DNA of 16,551 bases from CAZYSK01 sp964649415 (GCA_964649415.1 CAZYSK010000110.1:1-16551), one strand, 5' to 3'. Counted from the first letter of the stretch, positions 8,458 to 16,335 are shown. Notes: generated from the letters alone by a model not told the origin. Translations and numbers: made by a program.

Positions 8458-8681
8458 AATAGACTATCTCCGTCTTTTTGCCAAATGGTCTTCCAGAGGT
8501 AGCACCGCACGCAATCTTGGTAAATTCGTAGGGAGGTCTACCCGCGCCCATCTGGCAGCAGATATGGGAATCTGCCCTACATAGGGATGGTTCCTCCACT
8601 CAGTAGGTCTCCCAATAGCCACCCCAGTCCAGTGCAGAGCTATCCCTCCAGTCGCCAAGCGCCTCAATTCAAGTATTGGTT
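8458..8681. other. 224-base gap between rhaA and the aldolase gene
   Basis: The longest non-coding stretch. Apart from the aldolase ribosome binding site near 8468 I see no convincing gene, terminator or RNA. A 67-codon reading on the minus strand (8464-8667, TTG start) lacks any recognisable motif. The gap is a reasonable place for an internal promoter, but I find no clear -35/-10 pair. Confidence 0.4.
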
Positions 8682-9959
8682 TCAGATCCGCTTTGAGAGT
8701 TCTCGCTGCTCATACGCTCGTATCTCGTCCAAGAGACCGATCCCCACAGGAACTCCCTGCTGCAAGCAGAAGTAGTCCCACACTGCGCCAAACGGCATGC
8801 CTTTGAGCGCTTCAAACGACGCCAGTCGGGCCGTATAGTCGCTCGACATCTCCAGATCCCGCAGTTGATCGATGGGTTCTAGCAAAGCCATCAGTAGCGC
8901 CCGCAACGTATTGCGGGTGCCGATGACCCAGGCCGCCACCCGGTTTATGCTGGCGTCGAAATAATCCAAACCGATGTGCACGCGGTCCAGGAACTCGCCA
9001 CGCACGAGCTCTTGTGCAATGGCTTGCAGTTCGTCCGAGAGGATGACCACGTGGTCGCTGTCCCAGCGCACCCCCCGGCTGACGTGCAGCAGAATCTCGT
9101 CCAAGAACGTCAAGACCGACGAGATTTTGTCTGAGATCACCTCCGTGGGATGGAAGTGACCACTGTCCAAGCACAAGAGTACACTGTTGGCGACTGCGTA
9201 GCCCAGGTAGAACTCGTGCGAGCCGACCACGTAGCTTTCCGAACCGATGCCGAAGAGCTTGCTCTCGATGGCGTCGAGATTATACGCGGGATCGATCTCC
9301 TCGGCTAATACCCTGTCCAGGGAATCCTTGAGCAACAGACGGGGTGTCTTTCGGTCCACGGGCGTGTCCTTGTACCCGTCGGGAATCCAGATGTTGGTCA
9401 CGCAGGGCGTGCCCAGTTCTCGCCCGAAATGCTCCCCGATCTTGCGACAGGCGATACAGTGCTCGATCCAGAACTGGCGGATAGCCTCGTCGTAGCTGGC
9501 CAATGTGAAGCCGTCTTCGGCCAGGGGATGGGAAAAGCAAGTCGGGTTGAAGTCGACGCCGTGGTTGCTGGCTTTGGCCCAATCCACCCATCGGGCGAAA
9601 TGCCCGGCCTGAAGCTCGTTGCGCGGAACCTGCTGGCCGTCGGTCTCCGCATAGATGGCGTGCAGGTTGAGCCGGTGGGTGCCGGGGATGAGGCTGTAAG
9701 CCTTGTCCAGGTCGCTGCGCAGTTCGTCGGCGTTTCGCGCCTTACCGGGATAGTTGCCCGTGGCCGCGATGCCGCCCCCCAGTTCGCCGTCGGGATTCTC
9801 GAAACCGGCCACGTCGTCGCCCTGCCAGCAGTGCAAGCTGATAGATATCTGGGCCAGCCGGGTCAGCGCTGCGTTGGTGTCCACGCCGAGCTTGGCGTAG
9901 CGCTCCTGGGCCAGGGTGTAGGCATCTCGGATCTGCTTCTCTGTGGGTTGTTGGTTCAT
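8682..9959 (-). CDS. rhaA: L-rhamnose isomerase
   Basis: 425 residues, close to E. coli RhaA (419), and very similar to it along the whole length: LHCWQGDDVAGFENP, ATGNYPGKARN, DFNPTCFSHPLAEDGFTL, TNIWIPDGYKD, ESKLFGIGSESY, LDSGHFHPTEVISDK, RWDSDHVV, GLDYFDASINR, AAWVIGTRNT. Metal ligands are seen at Glu232, Asp265, His268, Asp300 and Asp302, in register with the known structural and catalytic manganese sites of the E. coli enzyme. It converts L-rhamnose to L-rhamnulose in the cytoplasm. I chose the ATG at 9959, with GGGGAAG just upstream; it begins 16 bases after the URO-D gene stop, so an earlier start at 9992 would overlap that gene. It is the E. coli RhaA type, not the Pseudomonas-type RhaI. 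Confidence 0.97.
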   Translation of the reverse strand: MNQQPTEKQIRDAYTLAQERYAKLGVDTNAALTRLAQISISLHCWQGDDVAGFENPDGELGGGIAATGNYPGKARNADELRSDLDKAYSLIPGTHRLNLHAIYAETDGQQVPRNELQAGHFARWVDWAKASNHGVDFNPTCFSHPLAEDGFTLASYDEAIRQFWIEHCIACRKIGEHFGRELGTPCVTNIWIPDGYKDTPVDRKTPRLLLKDSLDRVLAEEIDPAYNLDAIESKLFGIGSESYVVGSHEFYLGYAVANSVLLCLDSGHFHPTEVISDKISSVLTFLDEILLHVSRGVRWDSDHVVILSDELQAIAQELVRGEFLDRVHIGLDYFDASINRVAAWVIGTRNTLRALLMALLEPIDQLRDLEMSSDYTARLASFEALKGMPFGAVWDYFCLQQGVPVGIGLLDEIRAYEQRELSKRI

Positions 9960-9975
9960 GTTCTTCCCCGTTTCT

Positions 9976-11076
9976 CTAGTCGTACACACCATGCTTCTTG
10001 GCGGCGGCGATGAACGCCTCTACGCTCTCCATCGAAGTATCGGACTGCACAATGTGGGCCGGCGAGCACATATAGCCGCCGCCCGCGCCCAACACCCGGA
10101 TCTTTTCAGCCACGTCGGCCTCAATCCCTTCAGGGGTGCCGTTGGGCAGCAGATACTGCTGGTCGATCGCCCCCCAGAAGGCCAGTTTGTCACCGACCTT
10201 GGCCTTCAACTCTTTCGGCTCGTGGCCAGGCACGTTGGGCTGGACCGGGTTGAACACGTCCAAACCGATCTCGGCCAGATCGTCAAGGATGGGCGCTATG
10301 GCCCCATCACAGTGATACATGATCAGCACATCCGGACTGGCAGCCTTGAGCTCGGCGAACACCTCGGCAAAGCGTGGTTTGAAGATCTTGCGCCACATCT
10401 TGGGCGAGATCATCATCCCTGTTTGTGTGCCGAAATCATCGCCGGTCCAGATGCCGTCCACGCCCAGCTCCACCAGCTTCTTACCAACGCCGATGCTGAA
10501 CTCCTTGACTCGGTCCAGGAGCGCGCCGACATAGGCTTCGCCCATGGCCAGGTCCATCAGGAACTTCTCCATGCCCACTATGTGCCACGACATCTCGAAC
10601 ATGGTCAGCTCCAGGTCACCGATGATGAAATAGTCGTCTTTATACTTGGCGATGTACTTGGCAGCGTCATCAAAACGCCCGGCGGCCAAGGGATCGGGGA
10701 AGGAAAAGCTCTTGACTTCCTCCACCGACGACACGCCGCGCAGGGGCGACTCGATGACTTCCATGTAGAGCGGTCCCTGGCGCATCTTCATGCCGAACTC
10801 GTTGATGATGCAGCCGTCCTCGGTCGTGGGGTGGCTGTAGCCCGAAGGAATGCTGCCGCCGACGACGACACAGTCGCTGCCCATGGCCGTGCGCAACTCG
10901 TTAGCCGAGATGCGATAGGTCAAATCTTCAAAGTAAGAAGTCGTATAGTGCACCGGGATGCCGTATTTCTGGCCGAAATCCTCCAGCAGCGAGCGGCACA
11001 GGTCGAACTGGATGGGCACACGGTCGGGAACCCCCGTGCGGAATAGTGCGGTCTGCACACGTTCTTTCGAATTCAT
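9976..11076 (-). CDS. Uroporphyrinogen decarboxylase (URO-D)/MtaA-like family protein
   Basis: 366 residues with the URO-D family TIM-barrel layout: N-terminal RVQTALFRTGVPDRVPI, central DGIWTGDDFGTQTGMMISP, MYHCDGAI (253-260), DVFNPVQP, LAFWGAIDQQ and the C-terminal AGGGYMCSPAHIVQSD. Real haem enzymes (HemE) lack this end. Methyltransferase relatives (MtaA) use an HxC...C zinc site; here the aligned motif is His255-Cys-Asp257-Gly, so the middle ligand is changed, while Cys337 lies about 80 residues on. Relatives of unknown role often sit beside sugar catabolism genes. GGAGGG precedes the ATG at 11076. It lies 39 bases after rhaM and 16 before rhaA, so co-expression with rhamnose use is nearly certain, but the reaction is unknown. 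Confidence 0.85.
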   Translation of the reverse strand: MNSKERVQTALFRTGVPDRVPIQFDLCRSLLEDFGQKYGIPVHYTTSYFEDLTYRISANELRTAMGSDCVVVGGSIPSGYSHPTTEDGCIINEFGMKMRQGPLYMEVIESPLRGVSSVEEVKSFSFPDPLAAGRFDDAAKYIAKYKDDYFIIGDLELTMFEMSWHIVGMEKFLMDLAMGEAYVGALLDRVKEFSIGVGKKLVELGVDGIWTGDDFGTQTGMMISPKMWRKIFKPRFAEVFAELKAASPDVLIMYHCDGAIAPILDDLAEIGLDVFNPVQPNVPGHEPKELKAKVGDKLAFWGAIDQQYLLPNGTPEGIEADVAEKIRVLGAGGGYMCSPAHIVQSDTSMESVEAFIAAAKKHGVYD

Positions 11077-11115
11077 CTCTCACCCTCCTTATCTACTGGC
11101 TCCTCTTCCACTCGC

Positions 11116-11439
11116 TCAGTCCAGGTGAAAAACCTCTTCCAACTCGACCATGCTTTCGTCGGCGTGGGCACCACCCAGCCCCTCGAAGTAGGGGGCCATG
11201 AAATCCTGCCACTTGGCATTGATCTCCTCCTGAGCCATACCCTCTAGGGCGGCCTGGAAGCTGTCCGGGGTCTCGAAGTAGCCAAAGAGGAGCCCGTCCT
11301 CGCGCATGAACAGTGAGTAGTTGCGCCAACCGGTGCGCCGCAACGCGTCGAGCATCTCCGGCCAGACCGCTTCATGGCGCTTCTTGTACTCCTCGATTTT
11401 GTCCTCTTTGACCTTCAGCAGAAATCCTATGCGCTTCAT
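11116..11439 (-). CDS. rhaM: L-rhamnose mutarotase
   Basis: 107 residues (E. coli RhaM has 104). It interconverts the alpha and beta anomers of L-rhamnose for the isomerase. The signature is MKRIGFLLKVK, then Tyr18-x-x-x-His22-x-x-x-Trp26 in EEYKKRHEAVWPEM, NYSLFMREDGLLFGYFE (42-58), and the C-terminal EEVFHLD. Tyr18 and His22 stand at the same positions as the active-site residues of the E. coli protein. The ATG at 11439 is preferred over an upstream in-frame ATG (11505) because GGAGGG lies 7 bases before it and the earlier reading overlaps the E1 beta gene. It sits between the E1 beta and URO-D genes, separated by 22 and 39 bases. Confidence 0.95.
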   Translation of the reverse strand: MKRIGFLLKVKEDKIEEYKKRHEAVWPEMLDALRRTGWRNYSLFMREDGLLFGYFETPDSFQAALEGMAQEEINAKWQDFMAPYFEGLGGAHADESMVELEEVFHLD

Positions 11440-11461
11440 TCTGTTATCCCTCCGTCTCGAA

Positions 11462-12442
11462 TCAGTAGACGATGCTTCGCGCGGCATTGACGATGTCTTG
11501 TTCATTGGGAATCGCCTCTAGTTCTAAAGGACCGGCATAGGGCAGGGGTACATCCTCGGTGGCCACTTGCATAATGGGTGCGTCCAGCCAGTCGAAAGCC
11601 TCCCGTTGCACCCGAGCAGCCACCTCGGCGGTGAAGCCGCCGGTCAGGTGTCCCTCGTTGACCACCACCAGTCGTCCTGTCCTCTGCACCGAGCGGATGA
11701 TGGTCTCGATGTCGAGCGGCTTGAGGGTGCGTGGGTCGATCACCTCGGCCTCGATTCCCCCTCGCGCCAGCTCCTCGGCGGCGTCCAGGGCGAACAACAC
11801 CATCCGCGAGGTGGCGACAATGGTCACGTCATCGCCGGCCCGTTTCACGTCGGCCACGCCGATGGGCACGAGATACTCCTCGTCGGGCACCGGGCCGGTG
11901 GTATTGTACAGCAGCTTGTGCTCCAGAAAAAGCACCGGGTTGTCGTCGCGGATGGCTGACTTGAGTAGCCCTTTGGCATCGTAGGGCGTCGAAGGCTGAA
12001 CGACGACCAGGCCGGGTACGTGGACGAACCACATTTCCAGGCTCTGCGAGTGCTGAGCAGCGTTGCCGCGCCCGCCGCCACCCTGGGCGCGGATGACCAG
12101 CGGCACGCAGGCCTTGCCGCCGAACATATAGCGTGCCTTGGCCGCCTGGTTGACGATCTGGTCCATAGCCAGGGTGACAAAGTCCACATATAGCACCTCG
12201 ACCACAGGGCGTAGGCCAGTTATTGCCGCTCCGACAGCGAGCCCACAGAAGCCGGCCTCAGAGATGGGCGTATCGCGTACCCGTTTTTCGCCAAAGCGTT
12301 CGTACAGACCCTCGGTGATCTTGAAAGGGCCACCGTAGCTGCCAATGTCTTCACCCAGCATGCAGATCACTGGATCGCGTGCCATCTCTTCGTGGAGCGC
12401 CTCATTGAGCGCCTGTCTGTACTGCAATCGCCGGATTGTCAT
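11462..12442 (-). CDS. 2-oxoacid dehydrogenase E1 component, beta subunit (PdhB/AcoB-like)
   Basis: 326 residues, the typical E1 beta length. Motifs: MLGEDIGSYGGPFKIT (28-43), DTPISEAGFCGLAVGAA (57-73) with Glu62 in the position that activates thiamine diphosphate, AMDQIVNQAAK (92-102), GRGNAAQHSQS (124-134), the transketolase C-terminal segment DPRTLKPLD and the end IPNEQDIVNAARSI. It forms an alpha2-beta2 E1 with the preceding gene, which ends 16 bases upstream. The substrate may be pyruvate, acetoin, a branched 2-oxoacid or another 2-oxo acid; the sequence alone does not decide. No E2 (lipoyl acyltransferase) or E3 gene is in this window, which is unusual. Confidence 0.93.
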   Translation of the reverse strand: MTIRRLQYRQALNEALHEEMARDPVICMLGEDIGSYGGPFKITEGLYERFGEKRVRDTPISEAGFCGLAVGAAITGLRPVVEVLYVDFVTLAMDQIVNQAAKARYMFGGKACVPLVIRAQGGGGRGNAAQHSQSLEMWFVHVPGLVVVQPSTPYDAKGLLKSAIRDDNPVLFLEHKLLYNTTGPVPDEEYLVPIGVADVKRAGDDVTIVATSRMVLFALDAAEELARGGIEAEVIDPRTLKPLDIETIIRSVQRTGRLVVVNEGHLTGGFTAEVAARVQREAFDWLDAPIMQVATEDVPLPYAGPLELEAIPNEQDIVNAARSIVY

Positions 12443-12458
12443 CGCATCGCCTCAGATT

Positions 12459-13433
12459 TCAAGCATACACGTCTTCCCACAACGATGCCACCTCAGGATC
12501 TGGACTGTTGATGGCAAACTCGACCGCAGCCCCAATTTCGTCTTCGGCCCCCCGCTGTAGCATCTCTAACTCCTCTTCCGCAAAGCCTGCTTGCTCGACC
12601 AGGTAGAGGCCAAAGCGGCTGATCGGGTCCCGCTCGGGCGACTTCCATGCCTCAGCTTCACCCTTGGGACGATAGGTGAGCGGGTCGCCGACGGTGTGGC
12701 CTTCGATGCGGTAGGTTTGAGCGACCAGGAGTGTCGGGCCATCACCGCGCCGCGCTCTCCCGGCGGCCTGGCGCACTGCCTCGTATACAGCCAACACGTC
12801 GTTGCCGTTCACCGTGAGACCGGGCAAACCAAAGGCTCGGGCCTTCTGCTCGATGCGCTCGACGGCGATGAAGGGCAAGCTGGGGCTGAACTCGGCGTAC
12901 TTGTTCTCCTCACAGAGGTAGATGACGGGCAGTTTCCACAGGGCGGCCATGTTGGCGGCTTCCATCAACACGCCCTGGTTGCTGGCCCCGTCGCCGAAAA
13001 AGCAGACAGCGACCTGGCCGCTGTCGCGCAGGTCGGCCGAATAGGCTGCACCAGTGGCGATACCGATGCCGCCGCCGACGATGCCATTGGCCCCCAGGAT
13101 GCCCAGGTCCAGATCGGCAATGTGCATCGAGCCGCCCTTGCCCCTGCAATAGCCGGTAGCTTTGCCCAGCAACTCGGCCATCATCAGCTTCGGATCGCCG
13201 CCCTTGGCCAGGCAGTGGCCGTGGCCGCGATGAGTGCTGGTGATATAATCGCCATGGTCAAGGGCCGCACAAGCGCCGACGGCCACGGCCTCCTCGCCGA
13301 TGTAGGCGTGGGTCGTGCCTCGCATGCGGCCGTACTGGTACTGCTCCATGGCGCTCCGGTCAAAATAGCGAATGAGCCACATGCGGTGGTACATATCGGC
13401 CAGCCGGTCGTGGCTCAACCCTTCGCGTTTCAT
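12459..13433 (-). CDS. 2-oxoacid dehydrogenase E1 component, alpha subunit (PdhA/AcoA-like)
   Basis: 324 residues. The thiamine diphosphate/Mg motif begins with GDGASNQG (147-154) and closes at EENKYA (175-180). STHRGHGHCLAKG (66-78) carries the conserved histidines of the active site, and RGKGGSMHIAD (97-107) is the classic E1 alpha segment. Its length and the motif ENKYA suit the acetoin dehydrogenase (AcoA)/PDH group. There is no lipoyl domain. A GGGGGAAG ribosome site precedes the ATG at 13433. Together with the E1 beta gene it would decarboxylate a 2-oxoacid; a possible link is pyruvate or an oxo acid produced by oxidative rhamnose breakdown, which is inference. Confidence 0.93.
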   Translation of the reverse strand: MKREGLSHDRLADMYHRMWLIRYFDRSAMEQYQYGRMRGTTHAYIGEEAVAVGACAALDHGDYITSTHRGHGHCLAKGGDPKLMMAELLGKATGYCRGKGGSMHIADLDLGILGANGIVGGGIGIATGAAYSADLRDSGQVAVCFFGDGASNQGVLMEAANMAALWKLPVIYLCEENKYAEFSPSLPFIAVERIEQKARAFGLPGLTVNGNDVLAVYEAVRQAAGRARRGDGPTLLVAQTYRIEGHTVGDPLTYRPKGEAEAWKSPERDPISRFGLYLVEQAGFAEEELEMLQRGAEDEIGAAVEFAINSPDPEVASLWEDVYA

Positions 13434-13467
13434 CTTCCCCCTTTCGGCTGCTGAGCTCTACATCTCG

Positions 13468-14214
13468 CTATCTCATCAACAAACCAGCGTTGACATCAAT
13501 AGTCGCGCCTGTGATGGCGCCAGCCATTGGCGAACAGAGGAATTCGACCGCCTTTGCTACTTCCTCCGCTTGTATGAACCGGCCCATGGGGATCTGAGCC
13601 CTGACACTGGCTTTCACGCTTTCGGACCACGAGGCTGTGAGATCAGTCTCGGTGGTGCCGGGCGCTACACAGTTGACGGTCACGCCATCGGCGGCCAGCA
13701 GTCGAGCCAGCGATTTGCTCAAGCCGATCAAACCCGCTTTGGAGGCAGCGTAATGCGCACCGATGGCCACGCCGCCCATCTGGCCTGCCACAGAGGCGAC
13801 GTTGACGATACGCCCCTGCCGACCGCTGCGCCGCAGGTAGGGCAACGCCGCCTGGCAGCAGAGAAAAGCTCCCTTAAGGTTGACCGCCAACACGCGATCC
13901 CATTCGTTCTCGTCAATCTCGGCAAAGCCGGTCAACGGACAGATACCGGCATTGTTGACCAAGATGTCCAACCCGCCAAAGCGTTCAACGGTGGTATCGA
14001 CAGAGCGCTGCACATCGTCTCGACGGCTGACATCCGCCTGGATGGGTAGGGCATCTTGGCTGGCAAGACGAGCCGCCCTGTTCAGCGCCGCTGCGTCCAC
14101 GTCCACCAGGGCCACGTTCGCGCCGCCCCCAGCCAGGGCGCTGGCGATGGCAAGACCAATGCCCCGCGCCGCTCCCGTTACCAGAGCGGTGCGACCGACC
14201 AAGTACTCGCTCAC
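13468..14214 (-). CDS. Short-chain dehydrogenase, FabG-like
   Basis: 248 residues; classical SDR with TGAARGIG (13-20), NNAG (87-90), Ser141, Tyr155 and Lys159 (HYAASK). It ends in the usual FCSPMAGAITGATIDVNAGLL segment. Asp38 and the acidic VDVD after the second strand suggest NAD preference. The start is GTG at 14214; it lies 5 bases after the cupin stop, so the two are probably translationally coupled. In this context, candidates include L-rhamnose dehydrogenase or 2-keto-3-deoxy-L-rhamnonate 4-dehydrogenase of the oxidative route. It is only moderately like the SDR at 15481-16239, so a distinct substrate is likely. Confidence 0.9.
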   Translation of the reverse strand: MSEYLVGRTALVTGAARGIGLAIASALAGGGANVALVDVDAAALNRAARLASQDALPIQADVSRRDDVQRSVDTTVERFGGLDILVNNAGICPLTGFAEIDENEWDRVLAVNLKGAFLCCQAALPYLRRSGRQGRIVNVASVAGQMGGVAIGAHYAASKAGLIGLSKSLARLLAADGVTVNCVAPGTTETDLTASWSESVKASVRAQIPMGRFIQAEEVAKAVEFLCSPMAGAITGATIDVNAGLLMR

Positions 14215-14219
14215 CGAGC

Positions 14220-14591
14220 CTACCCTTTGCTGGGATCGTAGGCCCCAGGGATCACCGGCGGCGAGAATAGGGTCACCACTGTAAGCGGCTCGTCCCCGTC
14301 CACGCGGATCTGGTGGGCCAACCCCGGCGGAATGAATACAGCGACGCCCGGCTCCATGCGGACTTCCTTCTCGCCGACGACGATGGCCCCCACGCCGGAG
14401 AGGGTATACAAGATCTCTTCCTGAGTGTCGTGGGTGTGGGCCTCAGCCAGCGTGCCGCCGGGGAACTCAGCCAGGCCGAAGGTCAAGTTCCTGGTCGAGC
14501 AGTTCTGCGGCCCCAGCAGATAGAACCAGTCGCGGCCAGGGAGGTGGTACACCGTGCAGTTGTCAATGTGAGCTGTTTCCAGTTTGGGCAT
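14220..14591 (-). CDS. Cupin domain protein
   Basis: 123 residues, a single small beta-barrel domain. The first cupin motif is GGTLAEAHTHDTQEEILYTLSG (45-66) with metal ligands His52, His54 and Glu58; the second, PGVAVFIPPGLAHQI (81-95), carries His93. All four metal ligands are therefore present. It may be an isomerase or epimerase for a sugar acid, or a small binding protein; the sequence does not say. The ATG at 14591 has only a weak purine stretch (GAGAGA) upstream, and a hairpin (14606-14635) separates it from the preceding gene. It is followed by the FabG-like SDR after 5 bases. Confidence 0.85.
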   Translation of the reverse strand: MPKLETAHIDNCTVYHLPGRDWFYLLGPQNCSTRNLTFGLAEFPGGTLAEAHTHDTQEEILYTLSGVGAIVVGEKEVRMEPGVAVFIPPGLAHQIRVDGDEPLTVVTLFSPPVIPGAYDPSKG

Positions 14592-14605
14592 ATTCTCTCG
14601 CTTTC

Positions 14606-14635
14606 GACTGGTCCAATCTCCAAGATGGACCAGTC
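14606..14635. repeat. Hairpin between lactonase-like gene and cupin gene
   Basis: GACTGGTCCA (14606-14615) and TGGACCAGTC (14626-14635) are exact reverse complements around a 10-base loop. No T-run follows on the transcribed strand, so it is more likely an mRNA-processing or stabilising stem-loop, or a dispersed repeat, than a terminator. Confidence 0.6.
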
Positions 14636-14641
14636 TGGCTA

Positions 14642-15427
14642 TCAATCCCCAACGATGATTCCATCCGGGTACTTCTGCAGCAGCACCGGATCGTGCGGCG
14701 GGACGAGAATGTCCGCCGCAGCTCGGACGCGCTCCATCGCCTCGTAGCATTCGACGATGTCCACGGCCAGGCCGATGGGGTGATTCTTTTCCAGGTTCTC
14801 ATAGTAGAAGATGGTGTCGCCGGGGAAAACAGCCACGCCCTCTTTGGTGTGGACCGTGAAAGCCTGGCTGCACATCGTGTGACCGCCGACGTAGAAGGCG
14901 CCAATGCCAGGGATGATCTCCGGTGCCTCGTCATCCACCAGAATCAAGCGGTCGCGGGCCTCTCCGGCAAAGTAGGCCAGCACGTCACGCGGGAAAAGGA
15001 TGTCAGGCGTCAGCGCAGGATGCGGCGGATCGAGGGTCAGGTGCCAGCCGGTGCGCGATACGACGAACTTGGCATTGGGAAATAGCTTGGCGTTGGAACA
15101 GTGGTCGTAATGAAAATGAGTGATGAAGACATATTCTACGTCAGCCGGGTTGATGCCCTCTTGGCGCAGGAGCAGGGGCACGTTCTGTGTTCCCATATCC
15201 ATGCGAAAGCGTCCCCGATCCCCGACACCCGCCACGACCAGGGGTTGGATCTCATCCACGTCGCGCACACCGGTGTCTATGAGCATCACCTTGCCATCGT
15301 CGCGGCGCAGGACGAACAGGAAAAAGTCAGCGACCATCCACTCCCCCCAGCCCGACATGTAGAACATCTGTGGGGTCGGTACGGATTGCTCGCAGTACTT
15401 GATGGCTTTGATGCTGTAGGTTGCCAT
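14642..15427 (-). CDS. Metallo-beta-lactamase-fold hydrolase, lactonase-like (AHL lactonase family type)
   Basis: 261 residues. The dinuclear metal site is complete: THFHYDH (103-109; His104, His106, Asp108, His109), His183 in YVGGHT, Asp204 in FPGDT and His245 in VPPHDP. The spacing of these and the N-terminal segment LIDTGVRD resemble N-acyl homoserine lactone lactonases (AttM/AiiA type). Between two SDR dehydrogenases in a rhamnose cluster, a sugar lactone such as L-rhamnono-lactone is a reasonable alternative substrate; neither is shown by the sequence. The ATG at 15427 has AGGAGG upstream; it follows the SDR at 15481 after 53 bases. No signal peptide is seen. Confidence 0.85.
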   Translation of the reverse strand: MATYSIKAIKYCEQSVPTPQMFYMSGWGEWMVADFFLFVLRRDDGKVMLIDTGVRDVDEIQPLVVAGVGDRGRFRMDMGTQNVPLLLRQEGINPADVEYVFITHFHYDHCSNAKLFPNAKFVVSRTGWHLTLDPPHPALTPDILFPRDVLAYFAGEARDRLILVDDEAPEIIPGIGAFYVGGHTMCSQAFTVHTKEGVAVFPGDTIFYYENLEKNHPIGLAVDIVECYEAMERVRAAADILVPPHDPVLLQKYPDGIIVGD

Positions 15428-15480
15428 TTCGCCTCCTGTTGCGTGTCGTGCGCTTGGCTTGCAGGACACAGAACACGTGA

Positions 15481-16239
15481 TTATTGCAGATTAACGGATA
15501 CGCCGCCATCCACCACCAGCATCGCCCCCGTGCACCAGGCGGAGTCGTCGCTGGCGAAAAAGAGGACCGGTCCGGCAATGTCCTCGGGTTTTCCCAGGCC
15601 GCCAATCGGACCTCGTTTCAGCCAGTAGTTGCGGGTCTCCGGGTCGGATAGGGCCTCGCGATTGATGTCGGTCTCGACGGTGCCGGGCAGGACGGCGTTG
15701 CAGGTGATGCCGTACGGTCCGAGTGAGATAGCCATTGATTTCACCAGGAGATTGATGCCGGCCTTGGATGCGCAGTAGTGGGCCTGCTGGCTGCCGCCAA
15801 ACTCGGACGAGATGGAGCTGACGGCAACGATGCGTCCCTTGATGCCCTGCTCGACCATCACTCGGGCCACAGCCTGGGAGCAGAGGAAGTAGCCCTTCAG
15901 GTTGACATCGAGCACCTGGTTCCACAGCGCTTCGCTCATTTCCAAGAAGCCTTCAAAGGGACAGATGGCGGCGTTGTTGACCAGGATGTCGATGCGACCC
16001 CATCGATCCAGCACCGTGCCCACCATATCCTGCACCTGTGCACTGTCGGATACGTCGGTCGGCACAAAGATGGCCTGGCTTCCAGCCGCTTCGACGACGC
16101 GTACCGTCTCGCGCCCCTTTTCTTCGTTGCGTCCGATGACGGCGACGCGAGCGCCCTCTTGGCCAAAGCGCACGGCAATAGCCCTGCCGATCCCGCGCGT
16201 TGCGCCAGTTACGATGGCCACTTTGTCCTTCAAGCACAT
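15481..16239 (-). CDS. Short-chain dehydrogenase, candidate L-rhamnose 1-dehydrogenase
   Basis: 252 residues; SDR with TGATRGIG (11-18), NNAA (88-91), Ser142, Tyr155 and Lys159. The C-terminal half, with VSSISSEFGGSQQAHY, GPYGITCNAVLPGT, GKPEDIAGP and the final VDGGVSVNLQ, strongly recalls L-rhamnose 1-dehydrogenases such as fungal RHA1, which (from memory) also ends in DGG..VNLQ. These oxidise L-rhamnose with NAD(P) to L-rhamnono-lactone, the first step of the non-phosphorylating pathway. The ATG at 16239 has AGAGG 8 bases upstream. It is the first gene after the transporter binding protein, and the lactonase-like hydrolase follows, which fits a dehydrogenase/lactonase pair. Function is inferred from memory of family features. 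Confidence 0.85.
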   Translation of the reverse strand: MCLKDKVAIVTGATRGIGRAIAVRFGQEGARVAVIGRNEEKGRETVRVVEAAGSQAIFVPTDVSDSAQVQDMVGTVLDRWGRIDILVNNAAICPFEGFLEMSEALWNQVLDVNLKGYFLCSQAVARVMVEQGIKGRIVAVSSISSEFGGSQQAHYCASKAGINLLVKSMAISLGPYGITCNAVLPGTVETDINREALSDPETRNYWLKRGPIGGLGKPEDIAGPVLFFASDDSAWCTGAMLVVDGGVSVNLQ

Positions 16240-16335
16240 AGATCTAACCTCTCTGCCAGAAACGTGTCGTTGTTGAGGAACCAATAAGCAGCAAAGGCCG
16301 TGAGTCTGATTCAGGACGGGACCGGGTCAGTGTGG

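Noticed and set aside
8464..8667. 67-codon minus-strand reading with TTG start in the rhaA-aldolase gap
   Set aside because: No motif, weak start and no clear ribosome site; it may be a chance frame or a decayed remnant, but nothing supports either.
9943..11046. 367-codon open reading on the plus strand
   Set aside because: It is exactly antisense to the URO-D family gene and has no family features of its own.
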